Position numbers and translations under genes: made by a program
Shown: positions 21,586 through 33,599 of the stretch, piece by piece
Layout of the letters: each line of letters starts with the position of its first letter
How positions within the stretch are numbered: the first letter of the stretch is position 1
Source of the DNA: Platynereis dumerilii
Lineage: Eukaryota > Annelida > Polychaeta > Phyllodocida > Nereididae
Direction: 5' to 3'
Assembly: GCA_026936325.1 (NCBI GenBank)
Contig: JAPTHN010000003.1
Location: 47,287,511-47,351,510, forward strand
DNA length: 64,000 bases
Notes under the pieces: generated by a model
What the model was told of the DNA's origin: nothing
What the model saw: the letters and a program-made list of their open reading frames with translations, nothing else
Database searches by the model: none

Positions 21586-22827
21586 AAATTATACTCTCCC
21601 CTCTACTTACACACTGCCTCATCAGCTCATTGCATGTCGAGGCTCTTTAGTTACAGAAGTGAAGAAAAAAGCAACTGCAACAGTCATACATCCACACGCA
21701 CAATGTCCTGTAGTTGACTGCAAAGACTTCTTCTGGATGTCGGCATGATGACATATTTTTTTAATGAAAATCTACAAGCACATTGTCAGCTTGGTTGTGA
21801 AGTGGGATAGAACTTCCACGTACATGGCACTTTGAAACAAGTTGATTCTGAGTCCCTGCAGCTAAGAGAAGGCTGCTTGTTGATTGGATGAGATGTTGGT
21901 GATGTTTAACTTCTGGTATGTGCTCTGTCTACTTTGCTGGAGATTTCCTCAGAGATCCAAGTCAACGTGCAATGAGGGCATCCCTCCGCAAAACAGCCTC
22001 ATCACAACATATCAAGTGGGAAGTGAGCTGAAAAAAAGCCTGTTTTATTTGCTCCAGCAACTTTGAATCAACTTCACCTATTGTAAAAATTCACAATTGT
22101 CTCATAGATTGTATGGAAGTGTGTTCAGTCTCGATAATACATCACAGATTGTCAAAGGGGGACTTAGTTGATACATGTATATCAAAATCTTTAATAAATA
22201 GCTATAGTCACTGAGAATACTCACATCCTAGAAGTTTTACAACTGAAAGCTATTTAGATGAATCTTGTTTCTAAGGATGCTACAATGCAAAGAGATAAAC
22301 ATTGGGTATTGTCCTTCATGCTTTACTCAGAAAAGTTCAAGCCTTAAATCTTATCATGGCAAGAAATGTATTGCTATTAAGAAGAAGGGCAATGTATTAT
22401 GTCAGCCATGGATTCATACCCATGACCTCATGCCAGCAACTAAGCACTTAAGCCACTGAGAGGAACCAATTGCTCCATAAATCCTGTTCAAAATATGATT
22501 CAGAAGATGAGAAAAAGCCAAGGCCATGGAAATATTTCTAGAAGGACTCCCTGGCACTAACCACCTGTTCTGCTTCACAGTGTCATATCAGTTTACAATA
22601 ATTATTATTGTCCTCTGCGAACCAAGCCCTGAAAGGACATGGGATTAGCGTGTTTTCTTTTCTCACATGGGATTAGTTTTTTTTCTTTTCTCACATGATA
22701 GGACCATGACAGTAACCTTTTTGCCTATGACTTTCCAGTGTGGTAAGTACAGTACTGATGGCAGTGAAGTTGCACCATTGTAACATTAAAATATTTGATG
22801 ACTCTTTTCACACAATATCAGTAATTG
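21586..22827 (-). repeat. Macro-repeat family M, minus orientation (left part)
   Basis: Reverse complement of M blocks: 21600-21720 matches the AAAGAGCCTCAACATGCAAA block (near 54939), 21885-22040 matches the GATGAGTTTGTTTT block (near 54571), 22330-22470 matches the GGCATGAGGTCATGGGTATG block, and 22550-22600 matches the ACTGATATGACAC block. The M copy is interrupted at about 22828 by the rolling-circle-like element and goes on at about 31791. Confidence 0.75.
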
Positions 22828-22944
22828 AACTAGTATTCAACCTTTAAAAAGGTTAGGCAATGATTCGACCTCAAATATATGAGTAAAACAAATTATATGA
22901 GACTATGTCGGACTATTATGGTAGAGACCCTGTAAGCTGAAGTT

Positions 22945-24170
22945 TCTACTTATATTATGTCGTAAAGTAGACACACTTAGCCCATGCAAAATTTGAAGAA
23001 AATTGTCCATGTCAATCACAAGATATAGCCATTTACCCCTTTTGGGGGTTACTACCTAAAACCGAAACTGTTCATCCAGTAACATCCATTAAGTACAAGC
23101 CTAGATCCAACATAAACTTGACATTCCATTTTAAACAACCAAATTCCTCAAAATACGTATTTACCCCCCTTTGACCTTGATTACGAGGGTAAATTATCCT
23201 ATATTGTAACATTTTCTCTTTCAACATGTGCCTGAGTCAATATCCCATACGTGTGCAAAATTTGAAGTAAATCTTCCATGTCAGTCACAAGTTATAGTCA
23301 TTTACCCCTTTTGGGGGTAATTATTAAAACCGAAACTTTTCATCCCGTAACATCCATACGAATAACCTAGACCAAACGTGCAACTAATATTCCATTTTAA
23401 ACAACCAAGTTCTTCAAAATATGTATTTACCCCCTTAGAACTTGATTACGAGGGTAAATCACCCTATTCTGTGAATTTTTTCCTTTTAGCATATGTCTGA
23501 GTCAATGTCACAAACGTGTGCAAAATTTGAAGTAAATCGTCCATGTCAATCACAAGTTATAGTCATTTACCCCTTTTGGGGGTAATTACCCAAAACAGAA
23601 AGTTTTCATCCAGTAAAATCCAACCGGATAGCAGTAGACCAAACATACAGCTGATATTCCATTTTGAACAACATAACTCCTCAAAATATATATTCACCCC
23701 TTTTGGCATTGATTACGAGGGTAAATACCCTATGTTGGCAATACTGTTAAAATTATTTGTTTAATATGTGCCTGAGTCAATATCCCAAACGTGTGCAAAA
23801 TTTGAAGTAAATCGTCCATGTCAATCACAAGTTATAGACATTTACCCCTTTTGGGGGTAATTACCCAAAACAGAAACTTTTCATCCAGTAAAATCCAACC
23901 GGATACCCGTAGACCAAACATACAGCTGATATTCCATTTTGAACAACATAACTCCTCAAAATATATATTCACCCCTTTTGGCATTGATTACGAGGGTAAA
24001 TACCCTATGTTGGCAATACTGTTAAATTTATTCGTTTAATATGTGCCTGAGTCAAATTCCCAAACGTGTGCAAAATTTGAAGAAAATCGTCCAGGTCAAT
24101 CACAAGTTATAGACATTTACCCCTTTTTGGGGGGTAATTACCAAGCTTCGGGCAACAAGGATTACATAAT
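22945..24170 (+). repeat. Tandem array 1: five ~265-275 bp units
   Basis: The marker hairpin TACCCCTTTTGGGGGTA recurs at about 23034, 23303, 23568, 23843 and 24118 (the last slightly longer). Unit lengths are about 269, 265, 275 and 275 bp, and the last two full units are the most alike. The short ORFs at 23543 and 23818 are repeat readings and not genes. Confidence 0.9.
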
Positions 24171-24791
24171 ACAGAAACCATTAATATATTACCAGACTAT
24201 AGACCTGTTCAAAAAAGACTTTCTATTTTATTTTAATGCAGGATGCAGTGATTCCCATTCTCCAAGCTATAGAATGACCAAATATGACATTTTTTTCAAT
24301 TTTGAACTTTGGGAATGCCTGCCTCATAAGCCATGAAGTTTTAATGTTTAATTTCATTAAAAACGCCCAAAATATCACAGGGGGGTGTTATATTTCTCCT
24401 CATATTTTTATCAGAATTAATTGCAGAGCAACATGGATGGTGTCATATGAAAGCTTGTTAAATTATCTTTCAATTGAGACCAATAACTTGGTATTTGAGA
24501 CAATTTCAGTTCTCTTCAAAGCAGAAATGTGTAAATTTTAGGGAAAATTTTGATGTCCATTAGTGTATTCTGCCTCATATGCTAATCCAAACTCATCATA
24601 GGGCAGCATGAGTGGTATCATTTGAATGCCTGTAAAGTTGTCTTTAAATGGACACCATTTTTAAAATAAATTTGATAGTTCTTACTGTCCCTGAGGCAAA
24701 AATTCCTCCATTTCAAGGAGCTCCCTGCCCAATCTAATTCATTACAGCACTGCACTGACCAGAAAATTTACAAAATCTTTTGTCTGATTAA

Positions 24792-25620
24792 GGTGACTCA
24801 AGCATGATACACTGCACATACTTCTGAGCAGCCTGGTTGCCTAGCAACATAGCGTCACCACCGCTGCAGGCCCTGAAAAAGTTGTGACGTTACCATTTTC
24901 TGCTCTCTTTTTTTTAACAGCATGGCAGCCAGTAATTTGCTATTTAAATGAGATCTAATGCAGCTAGAAGCGTAATTATTTTTTTATTGAATGCAGTAAC
25001 ACCTACTCTATGCTAGTTCAAAGTTTCAGCTTCTCGTCTTTATCAAAAGAATTTTCTCAACTAATTTCAGTCAACTGTGTCTAAAATTGTCTTTATTTCT
25101 TTAAATTGACATTGGCATAGTCATGGTACTGCAGTTAAAAAACGACTAGGTGAATTTTTTTTATTTTTGGACATTTGTTTGGCAATAACCTGTTTATGAT
25201 ATATGCAAATTTAAAAAAAAATCTGTATGATCGGTTTCCTAAAATTTGATTACTGCCAAAATTGATGCATGCAAAATCTGCAATTAATTAGTGTGTTGGT
25301 GCCCTTTGAGCTCTAACAGAAAAAAGTATTTTAACCTTTTTCTTCAAATTTGTGGCAAATGTATTGGTTTACATCCATGGGAAGACATTTCTGACATTTT
25401 TGTGTGACAAATGCATGTAATGCTTTATTCTGTGGTACATAACCAAAAACTTAATTTATGACTTTTAAGCAGTCATCAGGCCAAACATGCTGTTACCATG
25501 GAAACCAAACTAATCGGTGAATTTTTTTTATTTTCATTTTTGGAATGTATGGGTCCCATAGACTACCTGTGCAAAATTTTAGAAAAATCTGTATGATCAA
25601 ACTACCATGCTTGAGTCACC
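24792..25620. mobile_element. TTAA-target TIR element (Kolobok/piggyBac-like MITE)
   Basis: 829 bp between TTAA at 24788-24791 and TTAA at 25621-25624. The TIR GGTGACTCAAGCATG is perfect at both ends. The other foldback arm near 28640 has the empty site (GATTAAATAATTTC). TTAA duplication is used by the piggyBac and Kolobok superfamilies, and the ends do not start CCC, so Kolobok is a fair guess. Two RFX X-box-like words lie inside, GTTGCCTAGCAAC (24836-24848) and GTTACCATGGAAAC (25492-25505). Confidence 0.85.
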
Positions 25621-25713
25621 TTAAATAATTTCATTGATATTGTTTCCAAGTGATTGGAACATTTTGGAAATTCTTTTACCATGTCCTTATAATGACTTTC
25701 TATTGAGGAAATA

Positions 25714-27554
25714 GGGTAAATGTGGGTAATATCACGCACCTAATGCGTGATATTACACTGCAGTATTTCTGTATAGCCACCATTTCTTTGGTGTTATGAC
25801 AATCATGACCAAAAGTGAAGCTTTTGATTGACATTGAACTCAGGTGTCATAAAAACGTCAAATTCCATTGGTCGGCAGCTTTTAGAGCACTTGGCACTTG
25901 GTTGAAGTAACTATGGTCCTTTTAGCATATTTTGTGGGTAATATCACGCACTTCTGTTTAATATCACGCAGTAGTAGGTGTAAATCCACGCAAGTTTATT
26001 TATATCTAATAAAAATGGACTGCATGGTAAGTCTAAGGGTTTTGATGGAATGACGTTTTCCACTATTTTTTCTGACAGAAACAATACAGCACCCCACAAT
26101 AGTAATGGTTTTGCTAAAGTTTATTTCGGGCATTATAATTATAGAAAGTGAATTAGGCCTGCAGTAATGATTGAAAATCTGAAGAAAGATGCTTGTCTAC
26201 TGAAGTCAGGCTCTCTCTCATGTAGGCCTAAGTGCAGAGCATTGTGCATATTACAGTTTAAGGGGGGAATATAAATTATGAAGTTAACCTTTTACAAAAT
26301 AACCCTTTGAAATATTTGTTCAGAATGACACAATTATAACAACGATTTGGAAAGAATCAGGTTCGATTCCAGGTGTCACCAAAATCAAACTTGAACCATT
26401 ATTCATTACAGAATCTGAAGACTTAAAATTATTTTAGAGATGCCTCCATGGCATGATTGCGGCTTGACCCTGTGATATTGAAATACCTTAAAAAGTTACA
26501 GCATGGTTGTAAATGAGAGCCTCCAAATAAATGTACAAACAAACAACTAGGCAATATGCAATTATACATGTATTGTTATTTTAACTTTCTGTATGATTCT
26601 TTCAGATTCTTTCTGATTCTAAGTAGCGTATCTAGGTCTATCTATCTATTTTGCTCGCCATCTGTCAATCTATCTATTCAACAATTCAACTATCAAACTA
26701 TATAACTATTATCTGTGAATGGTGTTGCATCAGCATTTTTAAAAGGTCCAGAAGCTCTTCCGCCTGCAATATGTATCACAATGCCCATTGCCAATCAGAA
26801 CCTTCACAAATTGCCAAAAATAAAAGTTGAAATTTAACATCATCAAAAAAGAAAACAAAAATTGTTTTAAAAAAACGAAAAACAGCTAACCAGAGCTTAA
26901 AAAGGTACTGTCATTGCACATAATTATTAAGAAGAGTGTGCATTGTACAAATAACTGTTTTAGACAAGATTTATTTTCTCTGAAAGTTCGGGCAATTCTG
27001 TGACTTTGACTGCAGGGCTCATCTGAAAGATGCTGCTATAGTATCAATCACACAAATAAGCAGTTATTGTGTGCGTGATAATACCCAAATATGCGTGATA
27101 TTACCCTAGAAATGTGCGTGATACTACCCCTGAAACATGAGTGATATTACCCCTGGTCAGTTCCCATTACATATATATGAATAACAGTGCCTTGTTCACG
27201 ACCAATATTCTGCGTATATAATTTTTTGAATTTCCAATTCTTACCTTTGTCACATCATAATGCTCCACTTAATGCATTACCTACATGGCAGCTGCAATTG
27301 CATACCTTTTACACTGTGGATTTTACATAAAAATGCATAAAATTTGAGAAAAACTGTCCAAATTTCTTAAAATCCCCCTGCAATCTTCTCAGGGGCAATG
27401 TCAAGTACAATATACCATCAGGTAATGTCAGAATGATCTATTGCACATTTTTATTTTCTTACATGGAAGATCTCTCAAACAGCTTGAACTTGCAACAGCA
27501 ATAAAGTTTGGTGCGTGATATTACCCACCTGCGTGATATTACCCACTTTTACCC
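25714..27554. mobile_element. TA-target TIR element with repeated subterminal TGCGTGATATTACCC motif
   Basis: 1841 bp between TA at 25712-25713 and TA at 27555-27556. TIRs GGGTAAATGTGGGTAATATC on the left and, read inward from the right, GGGTAAAAGTGGGTAATATC. About ten copies of the word TGCGTGATATTACCC or close variants cluster in the first ~270 bp (inverted) and in the last ~490 bp (direct). The diverged opposite arm lacks the insertion near 28555. No transposase frame; a TCTA-rich patch lies near 26620-26700. Superfamily open (TA-target group). Confidence 0.78.
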
Positions 27555-28289
27555 TATATTGTTGGATTTGTGCTGAATCGAAATTATCTTAGCACATTCT
27601 TGGAACAAATGTGCGACATATTTCAAAAAATGCAGTTAAACTTGACTTAACATTTGAGCAACAGTATGCCACAGTTGTCAATTCTTATTAACTAAGTGTC
27701 CTTCTTGTGCCACTAAATTACTAATGACTTAAATCATGTTTGATGTTGACAATTCAAAGATTAACACAATATTGACAATAACAGGTCTATGCAATAAAAT
27801 GTGAATCACTCATTACTTAAAACTATCATACACCGATACTATGACATAGATGAGGGCCTAATATCACAAATATGAATTGAAATAGTAATTGCAGTGTAAC
27901 ACAGTTCCACACATTGTGTCTATAATGACTTGTTAAAGGTAGCGAGGGGAAATTTAACGCAACTTTTGAATGTGGGTTTTTAAAACTGTCCACCTACATA
28001 CCATTATATGCCCCAGCTATAAAATGAGTCACCCAACAAAAATGTTCTGGGTATGTTGCTTTCTCATAAATTCTTATTATTTTATGACTCATGTTTAGTA
28101 ATATTGATTTATTGTTTAAGCAAAGCTGTGTGTAAATGTAACAGAATTCCAGCCACTGTACCCCACATGCATGTTGTTCTTGATCTTTCCAAGTTTCTGC
28201 TGGCTTAGGTATCCATCATAAACTCCAAGGTGCCTGAGCTCAGACAATGAGTATCATTACAATGCAATAAAATCCAATATTGTGTTAAT

Positions 28290-29230
28290 CTTTGAATTTT
28301 CAACCTCAAACATGATTAAAGTCATTATTCATTTAAAGTCACAAGAAGGACACTTATATATAGCACAATTATCAGAATTGACAACTGTTGCATACTGTTG
28401 CTCAAAATGTTAAGTGAAGTTTAACTGCATTTTTTAAATATGTAGCACATTTGCTCCAAGAATATGCCTAGGTAACACTGGCTGTTGAAAAATAACAATA
28501 CTAAAGTCATCGATGATGTTTGTATCGATTTAGCTCAAATCTAAAAATGTGTTTCCTCAATAGAAAGTCATTATAAGGACATGGAAAAAGAATTTCTGAA
28601 ATGTTCCAATCACTTGGAAACAATATCACTGAAATTATTTAATCAGACGAAATATTTTGTAAAATTTCTTGTCATTGCAGTGCTGAAATGAATTAGATCG
28701 GGCATGGAGCTCCTTGAAATGGAGGAATTTTTGCTTCAGAGACAATTAGAACTATCTAAATAATTTTAAAAATGGTGTCTATTTAAAGAAAATTTTACAG
28801 GCATTCAAATGATACCACTCATGCTGCCCTATGATGAGTTTGGATTAGCATATGAGGCAGAATACACTAATGGACATCAAAATTTTCCCTAAAATTTACA
28901 CATTTCTGCTTTGAAGAGAACTGAAATTGTCTCAAATACCAAGTTATTGGTCTCAATTGAAAGATAATTTAACAAGCTTTCATATGACACCATCCATGTT
29001 GCTCTGCAATTAATTCTGATAAAAATATGAGGAGAAATATAACACCCCCCTGTGATATTTTGGGCGTTTTTAATGAAATTAAACATTAAAACTTCATGGC
29101 TCATGAGGCAGGCATTCCCAAAGTTCAAAATTGAAAAAAATGTCATATTTGGTCATTCTATAGCTTGGAGAATGGGAATCACTGCATCCTGCATTAAAAT
29201 AAAATAGAAAGTCTTTTTTGAACAGGTCTA
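28290..29230. repeat. Right inverted arm of the foldback element
   Basis: Reverse complement of 24200-24791 joined to 25625-25711 and 27557-27770. It lacks both nested insertions and so serves as their empty site. The identical 85-codon readings at 24284-24541 (+) and 28889-29146 (-) are these arms and not genes. Confidence 0.85.
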
Positions 29231-29759
29231 ACCAGACTATCATTGAAATCCTTTCATTAAAACCAAAGTTTTACAATGTTTTCACTCTTGGGGCAAAACA
29301 CCCTATTTTCAACACCCCATTACATAGTTACCCCTTCACATAATCAAAATATAAAATATCACTTACCTTGAATGGTTAGTCAGGCTACCTATCAGTGAAA
29401 GAACTGAGTTTCTAGCTTGCTTAGTTTTTCTGGAAACCTGTGCAAACCTGTTTTAGTCAAATTGGGGTAATTACCCCCTTACCCTCATTGCACAAAAACA
29501 ATTATGGGTTACAAATGTTGGGATACATGTTTATATATATATTCCAAAGTTTCAAATTGATTCTTGTAATATTAAAAAAGTTATTCCACTTTTAAGTTTT
29601 CCAATTTTCGACTTTGAGATGACCTGTGACCTTGAGTTCAAGGTCAAGGTCAACCATCTTCTCCCAAAATGAAGTACTAACCATGGACTATATATGTACC
29701 AAGTTTCAAGTCTCTAGCACAAAAACCTACTGGCCAAGAAAATAATAATAATAATAATA

Positions 29760-31635
29760 ACTAGTATTCAACCTTTAAAAAGGTTAGGCAATGATTCGAC
29801 CTCAAATATATGAATAAAACAAATTATATGAGACTATGTCGGACTATTATGGTAGAGACCCAGTAAGCTGAAGTTTCTACTTATATTATGTGGTAAAGTA
29901 GACACACTTAGCCCATGCAAAATTTGAAGAAAATTGTCCATGTCAATCACAAGATATAGCCATTTACCCCTTTTGGGGGTTACTACCTAAAACCGAAACT
30001 GTTCATCCAGTAACATCCATTAAGTACAAGCCTAGATCCAACATAAACTTGACATTCCATTTTAAACAACCAAATTCCTCAAAATACGTATTTACCCCCC
30101 TTTGACCTTGATTACGAGGGTAAATTATCCTATACTGTAACGTTTTCTCTTTTAACATGTGCCTGAGTCAATATCCCATACGTGTGCAAAATTTGAAGTA
30201 AATCGTCCATGTCAGTCACAAGTTATAGTCATTTACCCCTTTTGGGGGTAATTATTAAAAACCGAAACTTTTCATCCAGTAACATCCATACGAATAACCT
30301 AGACCAAACGTGCAACTAATATTCCATTTTAAACAACCAAGTTCTTCAAAATATGTATTTACCCCCTTAGAACTTGATTACGAGGGTAAATCACCCTATT
30401 CTGTGAATTTTTTCCTTTTAGCATGTGTCTGAGTCAATGTCACAAACGTGTGCAAAATTTGAAGTAAATCGTCCATGTCAATCACAAGTTATAGTCATTT
30501 ACCCCTTTTGGGGGTAATTACCCAAAACAGAAACTTTTCATCCAGTAAAATCCAACCGGATAGCAGTAGACCAAACATACAGCTGATATTCCATTTTGAA
30601 CAACATAACTCCTCAAAATATATATTCACCCCTTTTGGCATTGATTACGAGGGTAAATACCCTATGTTGGCAATACTGTTAAAATTATTTGTTCAATATG
30701 TGCCTGAGTCAATATCCCAAACGTGTGCAAAATTTGAAGTAAATCGTCCATGTCAATCACAAGTTATAGACATTTACCCCTTTTGGGGGTAATTACCCAA
30801 AACAGAAACTTTTCATCCAGTAAAATCCAACCGGATACCCGTAGACCAAACATACAGCTGATATTCCATTTTGAACAACATAACTCCTCAAAATATATAT
30901 TCACCCCTTTTGGCATTGATTACGAGGGTAAATACCCTATGTTGGCAATACTGTTAAAATTATTCGTTTAATATGTGCCTGAGTCAATATCCCAAACGTG
31001 TGCAAAATTTGAAGAAAATCGTCCAGGTCAATCACAAGTTATAGACATTTACCCCTTTTTGGGGGGTAATTACCAAGCTTCGGGCAACAAGGATTACATA
31101 ATACAGAAACCATTAATATATTACCAGACTATCATTGAAATCCTTTCATTAAAACCAAAGTTTTACAATGTTTTCACTCTTGGGGCAAAACACCCTATTT
31201 TCAACACCCCATTACATAGTTACCCCTTCACATAATCAAAATATAAAATATCACTTACCTTGAATGGTTAGTCAGGCTACCTATTAGTGAAAGAACTGAG
31301 TTTCTAGCTTGCTTAGTTTTTCTGGAAACCTGTGCAAACCTGTTTTAGTCAAATTGGGGTAATTACCCCCTTACCCTCATTGCACAAAAACAATAATGGG
31401 TTACAAATGTTGGGATACATGTTTATATATATATTCCAAAGTTTCAAATTGATTCTTGTAATATTAAAAAAGTTATTCCACTTTTAAGTTTTCCAATTTT
31501 CGACTTTGAGATGACCTGTGACCTTGAGTTCAAGGTCAAGGTCAACCATCTTCTCCCAAAATGAAGTACTAACCATGGACTATATATGTACCAAGTTTCA
31601 AGTCTCTAGCACAAAAACCTACTGGCCAAGAAAAA
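29760..31635 (+). repeat. Second monomer of the dimer, with tandem array 2
   Basis: Nearly identical to 22828-24199 joined to 29240-29759. Five units with the TACCCC...GGGGGTA hairpin at about 29965, 30234, 30500, 30775 and 31050. The few differences from monomer 1 (for example an A/G at unit edges) point to a recent duplication, and it keeps the pre-insertion site of the foldback element at 31123-31137. Confidence 0.88.
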
Positions 31636-31684
<49 letters not shown>

Positions 31685-31790
31685 TCAAAGAAAACAAGAT
31701 GATTCTCCCGATAGGTCGAATCATAATAATAATAATAAAATCAAAGAAAACAAGATGATTCTCCCGATAGGTCGAATCATAATTACAAAA
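31636..31790. repeat. AAT microsatellite and doubled 55 bp 3' tip
   Basis: (AAT)n at about 31636-31682, then two copies of a ~56 bp stretch, each with AAAATCAAAGAAAACAAGAT and GATAGGTCGAATCAT, separated by another short AAT run. AGGTCGAATC at 31713 and 31769 is the inverse of the element's 5' subterminal word. The doubled tip may record two alternative rolling-circle ends. Confidence 0.7.
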
Positions 31791-33449
31791 TTGACACAAC
31801 CACGAAAAGGACATTAATCTTTTAATTTATTAAATTTCAATTTTTATATGTACCTGGTTATGTATGGATCAGTTACGCCCTTTGCTCAGAGTTTACAAAA
31901 AAGAGCGTCAAAGCAAAACAATTTATGAAATTTATTTACAGAAATAACAGGTTAAACAGTCAAATACTTCATTGGACTATTCACAGTGTGCTTTGCTTGA
32001 TATATAATACCATCCAGAAAACATGAAACATGGAAGCCACTGACTGCTTTTAGAAATGAAATAAATGTGCAGAGTGGTTGACTAATAAATGGCATATTTT
32101 GACATTCTACAGGAAAGGCAATTTAGCATTATGATAGTTGAGGGTGGTTCGAAAGGTGAACGGCTTATCTGTCCATGGACTCTGGGGGCAAAGAGAGAGG
32201 ATGAGTGATTGGGATAATGACACTAGCTGTCTCTGGCCTAATTCACTTTGATAGCCATGGTTCATTGACTGATAGACATGAGGGAATCCTGGATAAAATC
32301 AGATTTATTCTCTTAGCCCTCCAGTTAATCCCCCTCCGTATTGAGATCAGTTATTGGTTTTCAGAGCTTGGTTCTTTGGTTTACTTCACATTTGTTTGAC
32401 TGCAGGTCTGTAGAAACTTTCATGAAGTCACCTCAAAACGCATGTATACATCTCTTCACATTTTGATTAATCTGACTAAACCAATTTGATTAGAAGTAGA
32501 TTAATCAAAACAAGTGCCAGTGTGTGACAACTTACCTTTTTTAGTCAACATCAGTCATTACTGATGACAATTTTACAACATCTTTCTTTGATAATGAATG
32601 GCCCAATGCAACAAAACCTCCACATATAACAGATTTTGTGTAATGATGTTCCTTTAAACAGTTATAAAGTATAGAATTACTTGAAAAAAGGCGAGAACTT
32701 GGCATACAAGTATGAATAAAATGCCATCCACCATACTTAGATCTCTGGAATTAATTTTCCTTGTAAGGCTACAATTTGGTGGTAAACCTGCATTAGTGGT
32801 TATCATACATTGAAAACAGTCTCTCTTCTGGTACAATTTATCAAAAACTTTAAATGGTCTGCAAAGTCTTATTGGATTTAATTAACAAATATTTTCAATA
32901 GCAACAGTCACAAATGGAAATTGCGTCCATTCTGTCTGTCATGCGGTTGACTGTAAAACATGTGATTTCTACACGGGATGTTTGTGTAATAACTACTGTC
33001 TTGTAAAAATGTTCTATTCAAACAAGGCATGTAATCAAACATGTTGGGAAATGAGATAGAAAGATGATGTTGATAAACACTCGAGGAGGAAGATTGAGTC
33101 CCAACAGCAAAGAGAAAGATGCTCGCTGATTGGTCAAGATGTTTGGATGTTTGACTTCCAGCTCTGTCTACTTTACAAGAGATTACCTCCGAGACCAAAG
33201 GCAGCATGTGATGAGAGCTTTCCTCCAGAAAACAAACTCATCGCAAGCCATCAAGTGTGAAGGGGACTGAATATAATGCATTTGGCAACCATAGAAAAAA
33301 CGTCTCGACACATGTTTCCTGAAGCCTTACTGTTTTTTAGTCCGTGTCGCTGATGACAGGTCCAGGAATACATGAAACCAAATGTTATCTTTGTGATTGT
33401 GTTTCTTATCGGATTTAGGCCTATTCATGATATTCTAAATGGGACTGAT
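31791..33449 (-). repeat. Macro-repeat family M, minus orientation (right part)
   Basis: Reverse complement of M: 31830-31950 matches 33760-33880; 32110-32390 matches the AGCTAGTGTCATTA and AACCAAAGAACC blocks; 32520-32640 and 32900-33420 match 6740-6830 and 5950-6450 of the plus copy. It was split from 21586-22827 by the rolling-circle-like dimer. Chance ORFs at 32205, 32654 and 32908 are not supported. Confidence 0.72.
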
Positions 33450-33599
33450 CTTAAATTTCAGAGCATCATTAAAAAAGTTCCCAGCTGTAAGAAATTCTTA
33501 GTACTAACTGAAGGCTTATATAATAAAGAGTAAAAATTTTAGCATCATTGTTGTATGCTTTTCTTTTATAGAATCAAAGAAAATACTAGGATAAAAAAA

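Larger units (their letters stand above)
24200..29230. mobile_element. Foldback (MULE-like) element with ~0.9 kb inverted arms and 9 bp TSD
   Basis: Ends TAGACCTGTTCAAAAAAG on both sides. Perfect 9 bp target duplication ACCAGACTA at 24191-24199 and 29231-29239. The empty site ACCAGACTATCATTG is preserved in the second monomer at 31123. The arms are 24200-27770 (minus two nested elements, ~0.9 kb net) and 28290-29230, with a ~0.5 kb spacer. A 9 bp TSD and long TIRs fit Mutator-like elements. No transposase was seen. The outer ~0.4 kb of the arms is nearly identical, while the inner part differs more. Confidence 0.85.
22828..31790 (+). mobile_element. Rolling-circle-like (Helentron/HINE-type?) tandem dimer with internal ~270 bp repeats
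   Basis: Two head-to-tail monomers: 22828-29759 (with a 5 kb insertion) and 29760-31790. Each starts CTAGTATTCAACC with a palindrome AACCTTTAAAAAGGTT, has five ~270 bp repeats, then a unique part and an AAT microsatellite. The 3' tip, only on the second monomer, holds AGGTCGAATC, the inverse of the 5' subterminal GATTCGACCT (22862-22871). Subterminal inverted repeats, a tandem-repeat core, a microsatellite near the 3' end and head-to-tail dimers are typical of Helentron-associated elements. Superfamily is an inference. No Rep/helicase is present. Confidence 0.6.

Noticed and set aside
26359-26369. Isolated B-box-like GGTTCGATTCC
   Set aside because: No A box at the right distance upstream and no tRNA fold.
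24284-29146. Two identical 85-codon ORFs in opposite directions
   Set aside because: They lie in the foldback arms and are the same DNA read twice.
23543-31235. Repeated 73-105 codon ORFs (MSITSYSHLPLLGVITQ...) in the tandem arrays
   Set aside because: They are one chance frame of the ~275 bp repeat unit and run through its hairpin; no domain or start context.
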